From NCBI GenBank assembly GCA_964604675.1, contig CAZSAT010000016.1, forward strand, positions 1-64,000: a DNA stretch of 64,000 nt, given 5' to 3'. Positions 43,551 through 52,252 of the stretch are shown here, in pieces. Below the pieces are notes generated by a model that saw only the letters and a list, made by a program, of their open reading frames with translations, had not been told where the DNA came from and searched no databases. The first letter of the stretch is position 1; each line of letters begins with the position of its first letter. A program made the translations under genes and the position numbers. This stretch comes from CAZSAT01 sp964604675 (GTDB taxonomy: Bacteria; Myxococcota_A; UBA796; CAJQPC01).

Positions 43551-43632
43551 TAGACAGCCGATGAACATGGTCTGGACAACCGCTGCACCGCAGCACCCGT
43601 CGGCCGCCGCGGGACTTCGATAGGATGCTCCC

Positions 43633-45204
43633 GTGGTGCCACTCGCGATCGCTGTCGCCGTGCTCGTGGGCTGCCCGTCCCCGACGGACGCCTTCAGCCC
43701 CGAAGAACTGCCGGAGCTTCCAGCGCCTGTTGCGGCGGCCCCCGTGGTGCGCGGTGCGTCGGTCGAGCCTCGACGCTTGCGCATCGCGCTCTCCGGCGAG
43801 TTGCGCGGCGAGTTGGAGCCGTGCGGGTGCCCTACGCTGCCCTATGGCGGCTTCGTCCGACGGGAGCGCCTGTTGGGGGAGCTCTCGGTGGCGGGTCAGC
43901 CTCTGTTGCAACTGGACGCTGGTGAGACCTTGCTCCAGGGCCTCGCTGCGCGCCGGGACGAGGCCCCCGAGCTGCGCTCCGATCTGCTCGGCGACCTGAT
44001 GAGCTCCATCGGCGTGCACGCCATGACCCCGGGGCCGACCGACCTGCTCGCGCTCGGCGTGGATGGGCTGCGTCGCTTCGACGCTCGCACCACGTTCCCC
44101 CTCCTGAGCGCCACCTGGTCGTTGCCGGATGGGCAGGCCCTGTTCCCGCCATCGGCGGTCGTCGAGGTCGACGGTCTGCGCGTCGCGGTCGTCGGTCTGT
44201 CGGCTCCTCCCGCGGCGGCCGAGACCCGCGACCTCGTGATCACGCAGGACGCCGTCGAAGCTGCCCAGGCTGCGGTGGACGAGCTCCCGCCGAGCGACCT
44301 GGTCGTGGCCCTGTCCAACCTCTCCGAGGCGGACGCCGACCGGGTGGCCGAGGAGGTTTCGGGCCTCGCCCTCGTGCTCACGACCCGGAGCGGTCGGCAC
44401 GATCCGCCGCGGAGGGGCAGCGGCAGCCTGGTCGTCGAGGTGCCGTCGCGCGGTCGCTACCTGACCTTGCTGAGCGTGCAGAGCGGGGCACCGTCGGGCT
44501 GGCCGGCCGAAGAGAGCGATCACGAGCTGCTGGCCCGGAGCTGGCAGCTGGCCGAGCAGCTCGACGTGCTGGGGTCGAAGCCAGACGCGCGGCCCGAGGT
44601 GGTCGCAGCGCTGACCTCCGAGCAGCTGGAGGTCGAGGCCGCCCTCTCGGCGGCGGCGGACGGTCGTACCCTGGTCTGGGTGGAGGACCGCCCGCTCGGT
44701 GCTCGTCTCGACGGCGACTCCGTGAGCGGCCCGCTGATCGAGGCCTACAAGGGCGAGAGCCTGGAGCGCGCGGCGGAGGTCGTGGAGGCGGCCACGTCGC
44801 ACGACGGTCCCCGCTACGCGTCCTCGGCGGCGTGCACGAGCTGCCACAGCCAGCAGATGGCTCGCTGGACCTTCACCGCCCACGCGCGGGCGTACCGATC
44901 CTTGCAGCGGCGTGATGCCGACGAGAACCCCGAGTGCCTCACCTGCCACACCACGGGCTTCGGGGAAGCCGGTGGCTTTGCCAAGCTCGACCGCTTCAAC
45001 CTGTCCCGCTTCCAGGGCGTGCAGTGCGAGGCCTGCCACGGCATGCTCGCCGGTCACCCCGGTTCGACGGACGTGATGCCCGAGCCGGTGACGCCAGCCA
45101 CCTGTGAGCGTTGCCACGACGAGGCCAACAGCCCGAACTTCGACTTCGTCAGCTACCTGCCGCGTGCCCACTGCACGCCCGTCGAGAAGCCGCTCGTGGA
45201 GTAG
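43633..45204 (+). CDS. Tetraheme c-type cytochrome lipoprotein with metallophosphatase-like N-domain
   Basis: A 523-residue protein. The signal peptide has lipobox VLVGC (Cys14). Residues ~45-270 resemble a calcineurin-like/5'-nucleotidase fold seen with multiheme proteins: ALSGELRGELEPCGC, GGFVRRERLLGEL, DAGETLL, LGVDGLRRFDA. The typical metal ligands (D-x-H, GNHD) are not evident, so it may not be a working hydrolase. Four heme sites CxxCH occupy 401-405, 435-439, 465-469 and 491-495, as in cytochrome c554-like modules. It should be a periplasm-facing redox protein. The start is GTG. Confidence 0.85.
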   Translation: MVPLAIAVAVLVGCPSPTDAFSPEELPELPAPVAAAPVVRGASVEPRRLRIALSGELRGELEPCGCPTLPYGGFVRRERLLGELSVAGQPLLQLDAGETLLQGLAARRDEAPELRSDLLGDLMSSIGVHAMTPGPTDLLALGVDGLRRFDARTTFPLLSATWSLPDGQALFPPSAVVEVDGLRVAVVGLSAPPAAAETRDLVITQDAVEAAQAAVDELPPSDLVVALSNLSEADADRVAEEVSGLALVLTTRSGRHDPPRRGSGSLVVEVPSRGRYLTLLSVQSGAPSGWPAEESDHELLARSWQLAEQLDVLGSKPDARPEVVAALTSEQLEVEAALSAAADGRTLVWVEDRPLGARLDGDSVSGPLIEAYKGESLERAAEVVEAATSHDGPRYASSAACTSCHSQQMARWTFTAHARAYRSLQRRDADENPECLTCHTTGFGEAGGFAKLDRFNLSRFQGVQCEACHGMLAGHPGSTDVMPEPVTPATCERCHDEANSPNFDFVSYLPRAHCTPVEKPLVE

Positions 45205-45213
45205 GGCGCCCTT

Positions 45214-45227
45214 CGGTCCGTGGACCG
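45214..45227. terminator. Small hairpin between convergent genes
   Basis: CGGTCC-GT-GGACCG forms a short perfect stem in the 40-bp gap between the cytochrome stop and the end of the TPR/zinc-finger gene. It has no T-run; its role as terminator is uncertain. Confidence 0.3.
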
Positions 45228-45244
45228 GCGCGTGGTGTGGCGTG

Positions 45245-47248
45245 CTACCAGGCGGCCAGGAAGCGGTCGACCTCTTCGCGCTCCAGCACCCCCAGGCTCA
45301 GCTTCAGGCAGTGCGCGCAGATCTGCACCCCGTGCAGGCCGAAGACGCGCGCCTCGAGCTGGTTCCGCCCGCAGAAGTGGCAGTCCGCTTCATCGGCCGC
45401 GACCAGCTCCTTGCGGCGCCGTCCGAGCTCTCCGATGCACACGTCACAGATGACCGAGCGGGTGCCGACCATGAGGTGCCGGGCGTCGTCGGAGGTTCGC
45501 CCACAGCTCGCACAGTGCACAGCTTCGTGGTCGGAGACCGGGCGGGGTGGCTCGTGGGTGGGGGCGGGCACCACGTGGCGGAGCAGCGCGTCGACCCGGA
45601 GGCCAGCTCCCCGCGCTTCCGCGCGGCGTCGAAGCTTCTCGACGGCGTCCGCGTCGCCGTACATGGCGAGCCCCGCTTCGGCCGCCACGGCGAGCTCCGG
45701 GTCGGCGGTGTCGTTCCACCGCTCCAGGAGGCGGCGTCCCGCTCGGCTTCGGCGGGCCGCCACGGCGATCAGCACGAGCGCCTGGTAGGCGCGTGCGGCG
45801 TCGCGCTCGGTGGCCAGGTGACCGCGCAAGGTCTCGACCTGGCTGGTCTGGTCGTGACGGTCCACCGCGGCGCGCTTCAGGTCTTCCTCGTCGAGCCGGA
45901 GTCCGCCCGACAGCACCGCTTCTGGGAGCGCCCGTGCGCCTGCGATGGCATGCCGCCCGAGGTCCGCGCCGAAGTGTCGGCCGGGTTCCCGGAGGCGCGC
46001 GGACACGTCGTCGGCCACGGCCTGTTCGGCGAGCTCGCAGGCCGCCTCCCACACCTGGAAGCGAACGCCTTCTTCCTGGACCAGTCGGGTCGCGCGGATC
46101 ATCGACGCGAGCGAGCTGGGGCCGAGCGAGCGCAGCTCGTCGAGGAGCACGGCCACGCGCTGCCGGGTGAGCGCGCGCGGGCTCTGGCTGCCTCCGCTGG
46201 GCACCAGGCGATCGAAGTGTGCGGCCTCGGTGCAGAGAGCCTGACCGAGCCAGTGGTGGTCACGTGCGTTGCGCCGGAGCCTGGCCAGCTCGATGTAGGT
46301 GGGCAAGTGGCCAGGGTGGTCGGCGAGGGTTTCCTTGAAGGCCCGCACCGCGTCCTTGGTGTTGCCTTCCTCGAGGTGTGTGCACGCCAGCGTGTAGCGC
46401 GCTTGCAGGTCGCCCGGACGGGCGAGCAGCGCCCTCTCGCAAGCTTCCTTCGCTCGGCCGTGCTCGCCGAGCTGGAGGTAGGCCATGGCCATGCGCGCGT
46501 GCACACGGGCGTCGTCGGGCTGGTCCTTCAGGTACTGCCGCCAGTGTTGGATGGCGTTCTTGTACTTGCCGAGGTGGTAGGCCACCAACCCGAGATGGAA
46601 GCGTGCGGTGGTGGCGAAGCGCTCGTGTTCGCGCAGCCGTACGAAGAACTTCTCCGCTTCACGGTAGCGACCGGTGGCCAGGCAGCTCGACCCGAGGTCG
46701 CGCAAGAGCGGCGCTGCGAGGTCGGGGCTCGGCTCCAGCTTCAGCGCCTGCACGAGGTGGAACTGGCTGCGCTCGGTCAGCCGCCGGTCCTTGCGCGCAC
46801 GGGCGAGCTCGGCGAGTGCGCGGCCCAGGTACAGGTGCGGCTCCCAGGCTTCGGGCGCCAGCCGGCACGCGCGTTCCAGAGCCCGCACGCTGCCTTCGCG
46901 GTCGCCTTCTCCGCGTGCCAGCGCGCCGAGGGCGAGGTGCAGGTCGGGCCGATCGGGCTCGAGCCGCTGCGCCTCCTCGAGGTAGCGCCGTGCACCATCG
47001 GCGCGTCGCATGCCGAGGAGTGCGGAACCGGCGGTGACGAGCGCGTCGGCGCGTCCTGGATCTTCGGCCAGCACCCGCTTGGCGAGTCCCAGGGCCTGGC
47101 TGCAGGAGGCTTCTCCGCCGCCGTGGTAGAGACCCTGGCTCAGGTGCGCGCGGGCCAGCTCGTGGAGGAGATCGACGTCGTCGGGTTGGGCCTCGACCTG
47201 GCGCTTGAGCCGGGTGGTGTGCCAGTCCAGCTTCTTGTGCGGAAACAT
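45245..47248 (-). CDS. TPR protein with two C-terminal ClpX-type zinc fingers
   Basis: A 667-residue cytoplasmic protein. Many TPR units cover ~10-350 (for example RYLEEAQRLEPDRPDLHLALG and FHLGLVAYHLGKYKNAIQHW). A helical middle follows. Two four-Cys fingers lie at the end: Cys579/582/601/604 (CASCGRTSDDARHLM) and Cys623/626/646/649 (CHFCGRNQLEARVF). Both follow the ClpX zinc-binding pattern, but no AAA+ domain is present. It may be an adaptor or assembly factor that dimerises through the fingers; that is inference. ATG 47248 is used; the longer open frame upstream is the antisense of the pilin gene. Confidence 0.82.
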   Translation of the reverse strand: MFPHKKLDWHTTRLKRQVEAQPDDVDLLHELARAHLSQGLYHGGGEASCSQALGLAKRVLAEDPGRADALVTAGSALLGMRRADGARRYLEEAQRLEPDRPDLHLALGALARGEGDREGSVRALERACRLAPEAWEPHLYLGRALAELARARKDRRLTERSQFHLVQALKLEPSPDLAAPLLRDLGSSCLATGRYREAEKFFVRLREHERFATTARFHLGLVAYHLGKYKNAIQHWRQYLKDQPDDARVHARMAMAYLQLGEHGRAKEACERALLARPGDLQARYTLACTHLEEGNTKDAVRAFKETLADHPGHLPTYIELARLRRNARDHHWLGQALCTEAAHFDRLVPSGGSQSPRALTRQRVAVLLDELRSLGPSSLASMIRATRLVQEEGVRFQVWEAACELAEQAVADDVSARLREPGRHFGADLGRHAIAGARALPEAVLSGGLRLDEEDLKRAAVDRHDQTSQVETLRGHLATERDAARAYQALVLIAVAARRSRAGRRLLERWNDTADPELAVAAEAGLAMYGDADAVEKLRRRAEARGAGLRVDALLRHVVPAPTHEPPRPVSDHEAVHCASCGRTSDDARHLMVGTRSVICDVCIGELGRRRKELVAADEADCHFCGRNQLEARVFGLHGVQICAHCLKLSLGVLEREEVDRFLAAW

Positions 47249-47351
47249 GGGCGTCCAGGGGGGGACAGGAGGGGGCGGTTGCGGTCCGGTTGCGAGGGCA
47301 ACGGACGGGGGGAGGAAGATGCTAACCTCTGGAGGTCCGAAGGGAGGTTTC

Positions 47352-47528
47352 ATGCACCGCAGGGGCCAGAGCACGGTCGAGTACATGCTGTTCCTCTCGG
47401 TGTTCATCGTCGCGATGGCGATGGCGGCCACGATGCTGGTGCCGGACTTCGGAGAAGGCCTGAACGCGATGCAGGACAACGTCGACGTCGTGGTGGGCGA
47501 CGGCGTGGTCGACGGGGCGGGCTCGTGA
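47352..47528 (+). CDS. Flp/type IVb-like prepilin, 58 residues
   Basis: MHRRG is followed by QSTVEYMLFLSVFIVAMAMA: a prepilin peptidase site after Gly5 with Glu at +5 and Tyr at +6 (G/QSTVEY, the Flp consensus G/xxxxEY), then one hydrophobic helix and a short acidic tail. Mature length would be 53. GGGAGG lies just upstream of ATG 47352. Its stop overlaps the GTG of the second prepilin gene. It is too small to be seen by ordinary gene size cut-offs. No Tad/Cpa machinery is in the window. Confidence 0.82.
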   Translation: MHRRGQSTVEYMLFLSVFIVAMAMAATMLVPDFGEGLNAMQDNVDVVVGDGVVDGAGS

Positions 47529-47683
47529 GCCGTCGAGGCCAGACCAGCGTCGAGACGATGCTCGTCATCAGCGTGCTCGTGTTCTCGATCGTTGCCGCAG
47601 CCTACCTGTTCGCGCCCAGCTTCGAGCGGGCGATGGACAACTTCTCCAACGGGGCGAAGACCGTCTACGCGGCGCCGCAGTAG
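47525..47683 (+). CDS. Second Flp/type IVb-like prepilin, 52 residues
   Basis: GTG 47525 overlaps the upstream stop (GTGA). MSRRG precedes QTSVETMLVISVLVFSIVAA: again Gly before the cut and Glu at +5, but Thr in place of Tyr at +6, as in minor pilins. The tail (FAPSFERAMDNFSNGAKTVYA) is short. With the preceding gene it forms a translationally coupled pair of different mini-pilins. Confidence 0.78.
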   Translation: MSRRGQTSVETMLVISVLVFSIVAAAYLFAPSFERAMDNFSNGAKTVYAAPQ

Positions 47684-47712
47684 GGACGCGCGCGGGCGGT
47701 TAGTCGCCCACG

Positions 47713-50304
47713 ATGGACGAGCTCGTCGCAGCCCTCCGCCGCGAGCGCGCGGTCCGGTTGCTCATTCCCCTGTTCTTCGTGTCCGGCGCCACGGGACTCG
47801 TCTACCAGACCATCTGGGCGCGTTCGCTCCAGCTCGTCTTCGGGACGTCCCAGTTCGCCATCGCCACCGTGCTCAGCGCGTTCATGGCGGGCCTGGCGGT
47901 CGGTGGGCTGCTGATGGCGAAGTACGCCGGGAGTATCCGCAAGCCCCTGGCGGCGTACGGCGTGCTCGAGGTCGTGATCGGCGGCTACGCCCTGGTCTTC
48001 CCCTGGCTCCTGGAGCTCGCCACCCCGGTGTACCTCTGGCTGCATCGATCGCTGGACCTCGGTCCGCTCGCCTTCGGCGGTGCGCAGCTGGTCGTGGTCG
48101 GCGCGCTGCTCCTGGTGCCCACCTCGTGCATGGGGGCCACCCTGCCGCTCCTCGCACGCTTCGTCACCACGCGGCTTGCGTCGGCCGGCGACCGTGTCGG
48201 GCTGCTCTACGGCGTGAACACCGCAGGGGCCGTGCTGGGCATCTGGATGGCCGGGTTCTACCTGTTGCCGTCGCTCGGACTGGCGGCCACCACGTGGTGT
48301 GCGGCTGGGGCCAACCTCGTGCTGGGCGTGGTGGCGCTGGCGTGGTCGCGCAGCCGTGGAGAGGGAGACGATGGACTGGTTGCCGAGCCGGACCAGCGCG
48401 CAGCCCCCCATCCAGCCCGGGTGCCGGCGCTCCTGGTCGCCGCGTTGGCCGGCTTCTCGTCGCTCGTGTACGAGGTCAGCTGGTTTCGGCTGATGACCCT
48501 CATCCTCGGTGCGAGCACCTACGCCTTCTCCACCATGCTCCTGGCCTTCCTCGTCGGCATCGCTTCGGGAGGCTGGCTCGGCGGCCGGCCTGCAGACAGG
48601 GTCCTGGACAGGTGGGGTCCGGCGGGTCCTTGGTGGGGGCTGGCGGCGCTCCAGGCCGGCGTCGGCTGCCTGTCCTACGCGATGATGTTCGCCTACCAGA
48701 AGCTGCCGTTCGCGTTCCTGAAGCTGTTCGACTACACAGAGGACGGTTCGCTGCTCTGGCCGATGAAGCTGGTGCTCGCGGTCGTGATCATGGCCCCCCC
48801 CGCCGTGTTGATGGGCGCCACCTTCCCCTTCCTCGTTCGGGCTGCACTCGGTCGGCAGGATGGCCTCGAGCGCTCGGTCGGCCACGTCTACGGCGCCAAC
48901 ACCTTCGGCGCGATCCTGGGGGCGGCTGCCGCGGGCTTCCTGCTGCTGCCGGTGCTGCACGTCGTCGGCACGGTGCGGGTGGCGGTCGCAGTGAACCTCC
49001 TGGGCGCGCTGGTGTGTGGGCTGGTCGCGAGCCGGGCGCTCCGAGCGCGGGTCGGGGTGCTCGTCAGCGTCGCAGCCGCCGGTCTGGTGGTGGCGCTCGT
49101 GCGTCCGCCCTGGCATCCCCTGCTGATGACCGCCGCGATGTACAAGTACGCCAGCGAGATGGAGAACCGCACCGAGGAGGCCCTGTGGTCCTACGCGGTC
49201 GACGGGTACCGCCTGCTCTTCTACGAGGAGGGCCTGTCCACGGTGGTCACCGTCGCGCAGGACAAGGGCACGGGCAACATCTGGCTCGCCAACAACGGCA
49301 AGGTCGACGCGTCGACCACGGTCGACATGCCCACGCAGGTGATGGTCACCCACCTCCCGATGCTCCTGCACGACGCCCCGGAAGAGACGGTGGTCATCGG
49401 TCTGGCCAGCGGCATCACCCTCGGCGCCGCCGTGCTGCACCCCAGCCTGACCGACATCGAAGTGGTGGAGCTCGAGCCGGACATCGAGCGCGCCTCGCAC
49501 TTCTTCGACGACTTCAACCACCGGCCCCTGGAAGACGAGCGCGTGACGCTCTTCGCCAACGACGGCCGCAACCACCTGATGCTGCAGCCTGCTGCCCGTT
49601 ACGACGTGGTCGTCTCGGAGCCCTCGAACCCCTGGATCAGCGGTGTGTCGAACCTCTTCACCCGCGAGTACTGGGAGATGGGCAAGGAGCGGTTGAAGCC
49701 GGGTGGGGTCTGGGGGCAATGGATCCAGCTCTACGGCATGGACGACGCCGACCTTCGCAGCCTGCTGCGCACCTTCTGCGAGGTGTTCCCGCACGTGGCG
49801 CTGTTCAGCACCATCGAGGACGCCGACGTGGTGCTCGTGGGCTCCGAAGATCCGCTGAAGCTGACGGTCGCGCACCTGGAAGCCGCCTTGGCGGACCGGC
49901 CGCTGGTCGTGGACGAGCTGGGCGTCGTCGACATCCACTCGGTGTACGAGCTGCTCGCCCGGTTCCAGCTCGATCGCGACGCCATCCTCGAGTTCACGGG
50001 CGACGAAGGCCTGAACACCGACGACAACATGCGCGTCGAGTACGGGGCACCGCTCCAGCTGCACAAGTGGACCGGCCAGGACAACCTGATGGCGCTGTTG
50101 GGCTACAGCACGGTGCCGCTCGGTGCCACCGACGATCCCAGGGAGCTGCTCGAGCTGGCCAGGGCCTACGGCGCCAACGACGAGCGCGGGAAGGGGCTCG
50201 TGGTGCTGCAGCGCGCCCTGGAGATCGACCCCGAGCTGTACGAGGCGCGGGCGTTGTTCGAGCAATGGCGGGTGGCCATCCAGCAGAAGCTGGCGGGCGA
50301 GTAG
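47713..50304 (+). CDS. Polytopic membrane protein fused to aminopropyltransferase-like domain and TPR end
   Basis: An 863-residue protein. About 12 hydrophobic helices lie in residues ~15-460 (LLIPLFFVSGATGLVYQTIW is the typical start of this fused spermidine-synthase-like family). A Rossmann methyltransferase-like domain covers ~500-740, with SAM-site GLASGITLGAAVLHP, VVELEPDI and SEPSNPWISGVSNLF. The catalytic Asp segment of true spermidine synthases (D-x-x-D-P) is not kept, so polyamine synthesis is doubtful. A TPR-like segment ends the protein (~800-860). ATG 47713 is used. Its end is 2 bp from the convergent pssA end. Confidence 0.85.
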   Translation: MDELVAALRRERAVRLLIPLFFVSGATGLVYQTIWARSLQLVFGTSQFAIATVLSAFMAGLAVGGLLMAKYAGSIRKPLAAYGVLEVVIGGYALVFPWLLELATPVYLWLHRSLDLGPLAFGGAQLVVVGALLLVPTSCMGATLPLLARFVTTRLASAGDRVGLLYGVNTAGAVLGIWMAGFYLLPSLGLAATTWCAAGANLVLGVVALAWSRSRGEGDDGLVAEPDQRAAPHPARVPALLVAALAGFSSLVYEVSWFRLMTLILGASTYAFSTMLLAFLVGIASGGWLGGRPADRVLDRWGPAGPWWGLAALQAGVGCLSYAMMFAYQKLPFAFLKLFDYTEDGSLLWPMKLVLAVVIMAPPAVLMGATFPFLVRAALGRQDGLERSVGHVYGANTFGAILGAAAAGFLLLPVLHVVGTVRVAVAVNLLGALVCGLVASRALRARVGVLVSVAAAGLVVALVRPPWHPLLMTAAMYKYASEMENRTEEALWSYAVDGYRLLFYEEGLSTVVTVAQDKGTGNIWLANNGKVDASTTVDMPTQVMVTHLPMLLHDAPEETVVIGLASGITLGAAVLHPSLTDIEVVELEPDIERASHFFDDFNHRPLEDERVTLFANDGRNHLMLQPAARYDVVVSEPSNPWISGVSNLFTREYWEMGKERLKPGGVWGQWIQLYGMDDADLRSLLRTFCEVFPHVALFSTIEDADVVLVGSEDPLKLTVAHLEAALADRPLVVDELGVVDIHSVYELLARFQLDRDAILEFTGDEGLNTDDNMRVEYGAPLQLHKWTGQDNLMALLGYSTVPLGATDDPRELLELARAYGANDERGKGLVVLQRALEIDPELYEARALFEQWRVAIQQKLAGE

Positions 50305-50306
50305 CC

Positions 50307-51122
50307 CTACTCGTCGTCGTCGATGTCGACGAGGATGCCGTGCCCGGCGGCTCGGCGGCCACGGGCGAAGACCACGGCCTCGAAGGGGCCTGACAGGGCG
50401 TACACGAAGCCGACCACGCAGATCCAGAACGCGATGTCGCGGTAGATCACGGCGAGGGCCACGCCGCTGCCGAGCGTGACGGTGAGCGAAGCGAGGGCCA
50501 GCGGTGAGAGTCCGAAGGCCTTCAGCGTGCGGAAGGGGACCCGGCTCACCATCAAGAGGGAGAAGCCCAGGGTGATCCAGATCACGTTGCCGGGATGGGC
50601 CACGAAGGTCTTGCCGAGCGCGGCGTGGACCATCACCATGGACGCGAGCGTGCCGCCGGCCATCGTGATCGTCAGGCCCTCGGACTGCAGCGGCTTCGTG
50701 CCGTCGGCGCCCACGTTGAAGCGCGCGAGGCGGAAGGCGCCGCAGACCAGGAAGAAGAACGCTGCGGCCAGTCCGGGCACGCCGAGCTCTGCGAGCCCCC
50801 AGCTGTAGACCAGCACGGCGGGCGCGAGGCCGAAGCAGACGATGTCGGAGAGGGAGTCGAGCTGGATGCCGAAGTCGCTGCCGGTCTTCGTCAGCCGAGC
50901 CACCCCGCCGTCGAGCATGTCGAACACGCCGGCGAACACGATCATCAGGCCGGCCTTGTAGAAGACCGCGGGATCGCCGGGGTTGCCGGCCGCGAGCACG
51001 ATGGCGTAGAAGCCGCAGAACAGACCGGCCGACGTGAACCAGTTTGGCGGGTTCAGGAAGTGCTTCACCATGGGGGGCACCCGTTGCGAGCGCCACAGAT
51101 ACCCCCGGTTGCTGCGCTTCAC
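50307..51122 (-). CDS. pssA: CDP-diacylglycerol-serine O-phosphatidyltransferase
   Basis: A 271-residue membrane enzyme that makes phosphatidylserine. The CDP-alcohol phosphotransferase motif D-x2-D-G-x2-A-R-x8-G-x3-D-x3-D is complete (DMLDGGVARLTKTGSDFGIQ, then LDSLSD). About eight hydrophobic helices are present. The start is taken as GTG 51122 because it overlaps the lysC stop (GTGA); ATG 51071 (MVKHFLNPPNWFTSAG) is the alternative. Phosphatidylserine decarboxylase is not in the window. The C-terminus ends in an acidic DIDDDE. Confidence 0.92.
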   Translation of the reverse strand: MKRSNRGYLWRSQRVPPMVKHFLNPPNWFTSAGLFCGFYAIVLAAGNPGDPAVFYKAGLMIVFAGVFDMLDGGVARLTKTGSDFGIQLDSLSDIVCFGLAPAVLVYSWGLAELGVPGLAAAFFFLVCGAFRLARFNVGADGTKPLQSEGLTITMAGGTLASMVMVHAALGKTFVAHPGNVIWITLGFSLLMVSRVPFRTLKAFGLSPLALASLTVTLGSGVALAVIYRDIAFWICVVGFVYALSGPFEAVVFARGRRAAGHGILVDIDDDE

Positions 51123-52252
51123 AAGCGTTCACCGAGCAGCACGGCGTGAAGTCGGCGCAGGGCCCGTTCGCCCTGGCCGGCGGGAACGGCCCACCACAGC
51201 GCCCCGCCCTGTGCCGCGTGCGTCAGGATCGGCAACCCCTCCAGCGCCTCGTGAGCGCGCGCCAGGAGCGCAGCGGGCACGCCGAGCTCGGGGCATGCGG
51301 CGTGGATCACGCTGACCCGACCGAGGGATCGGACACCGTCCGGGAGCTGGAACGCTGCGCGGTCCGGCCAGTTCTTCACGTCGATCAGGACCTGGGTGGA
51401 GTCGACGTGCCGGACGCCTGCGGGGGTCGATGCCAGGGCGCTCAGCAGCTCGGTCGGGTCGTCGGTCTCGAAGCGTTCCACGTCGTCGTCCAGGGTCAGG
51501 CCCGCGACCCGGGGGGGGAGCGGAGGCACCTGGATGCGCGTGCCGCCGCTTCGTCCCGTGGTCTTGCTCAGCACCAGCTCGATGCCGTGGCGGTGGCAGT
51601 AGTCGATCGCCTCGGCCGCCAGCACGCGCGCCCCGCCACGGCACAGGCTGAGCATCTCGTCCATGCTCAGGTCACCGATCCTCACCGCGTCCGGGACCTT
51701 GCGCGGATCGGCCGTGTACACGCCGTCCACGTCGGAGCACATCTCGCAGTACTCGGCGTCCAGGGCTCCCGCGAGCGCCACCGCAGTCGTGTCGGATCCG
51801 CCGCGCCCGAGGGTGGTGACCTCTCGGTCGCGGGACACGCCCTGGAAGCCCGCGACGATGGCGACCTGGCCTTGGTCGAGCGCCGCCCGGATCCGGTGTG
51901 GGCGCACCGCCACCACCTGGGCGGCGCTGTGGGACTCGTCGGTGATGATGCCCGACTGGCTGCCCGTGAAGCTGACGGCCGAGACGCCGAGGTCGTTGAT
52001 GGCCATGCTCAAGAGCGCCATGGCGATGCGCTCGCCGACGCTGATGAGCATGTCGACCTCGCGGCGACCGGGTCTGGCGGAGACGGTCCGCGCGAGCTGG
52101 AGCAGCTCGTTGGTCGTGTTGCCCATCGCGGACACGACCACCACCACGCCCACGCCGTCTGCGTGTGTGGCGGCGACGCGCTGGGCGACGAGCTTGAGCT
52201 TCTCGACGGTGGCGACCGACGAGCCGCCGTACTTCTGCACGACCACGCGCAT
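51119..52252 (-). CDS. lysC: Aspartate kinase
   Basis: A 377-residue protein with VVVQKYGGSSVA (Lys7), the SVGERIAMALLS helix, SFTGSQSGI, TTLGRGGSDTTAVALAGAL and SDVDGVYTADPR: a complete aspartokinase domain. It phosphorylates aspartate, first step to lysine, threonine and methionine. The C-terminal ~120 residues where two ACT domains sit are divergent and lack the usual GxGM and STSEI blocks, so allosteric control may differ. The start overlaps the upstream TPR gene (ATGA). Confidence 0.93.
   Translation of the reverse strand: MRVVVQKYGGSSVATVEKLKLVAQRVAATHADGVGVVVVVSAMGNTTNELLQLARTVSARPGRREVDMLISVGERIAMALLSMAINDLGVSAVSFTGSQSGIITDESHSAAQVVAVRPHRIRAALDQGQVAIVAGFQGVSRDREVTTLGRGGSDTTAVALAGALDAEYCEMCSDVDGVYTADPRKVPDAVRIGDLSMDEMLSLCRGGARVLAAEAIDYCHRHGIELVLSKTTGRSGGTRIQVPPLPPRVAGLTLDDDVERFETDDPTELLSALASTPAGVRHVDSTQVLIDVKNWPDRAAFQLPDGVRSLGRVSVIHAACPELGVPAALLARAHEALEGLPILTHAAQGGALWWAVPAGQGERALRRLHAVLLGERL

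Noticed and set aside
47713..50304. True spermidine synthase
   Set aside because: The catalytic Asp block is replaced by SEPSNPW and the domain is fused to membrane helices; only the fold is shared.
47665..51132. 1155-codon minus-strand frame over the membrane/aminopropyltransferase gene and pssA
   Set aside because: Shadow frame in high-GC DNA; both underlying genes have recognised families and normal starts.
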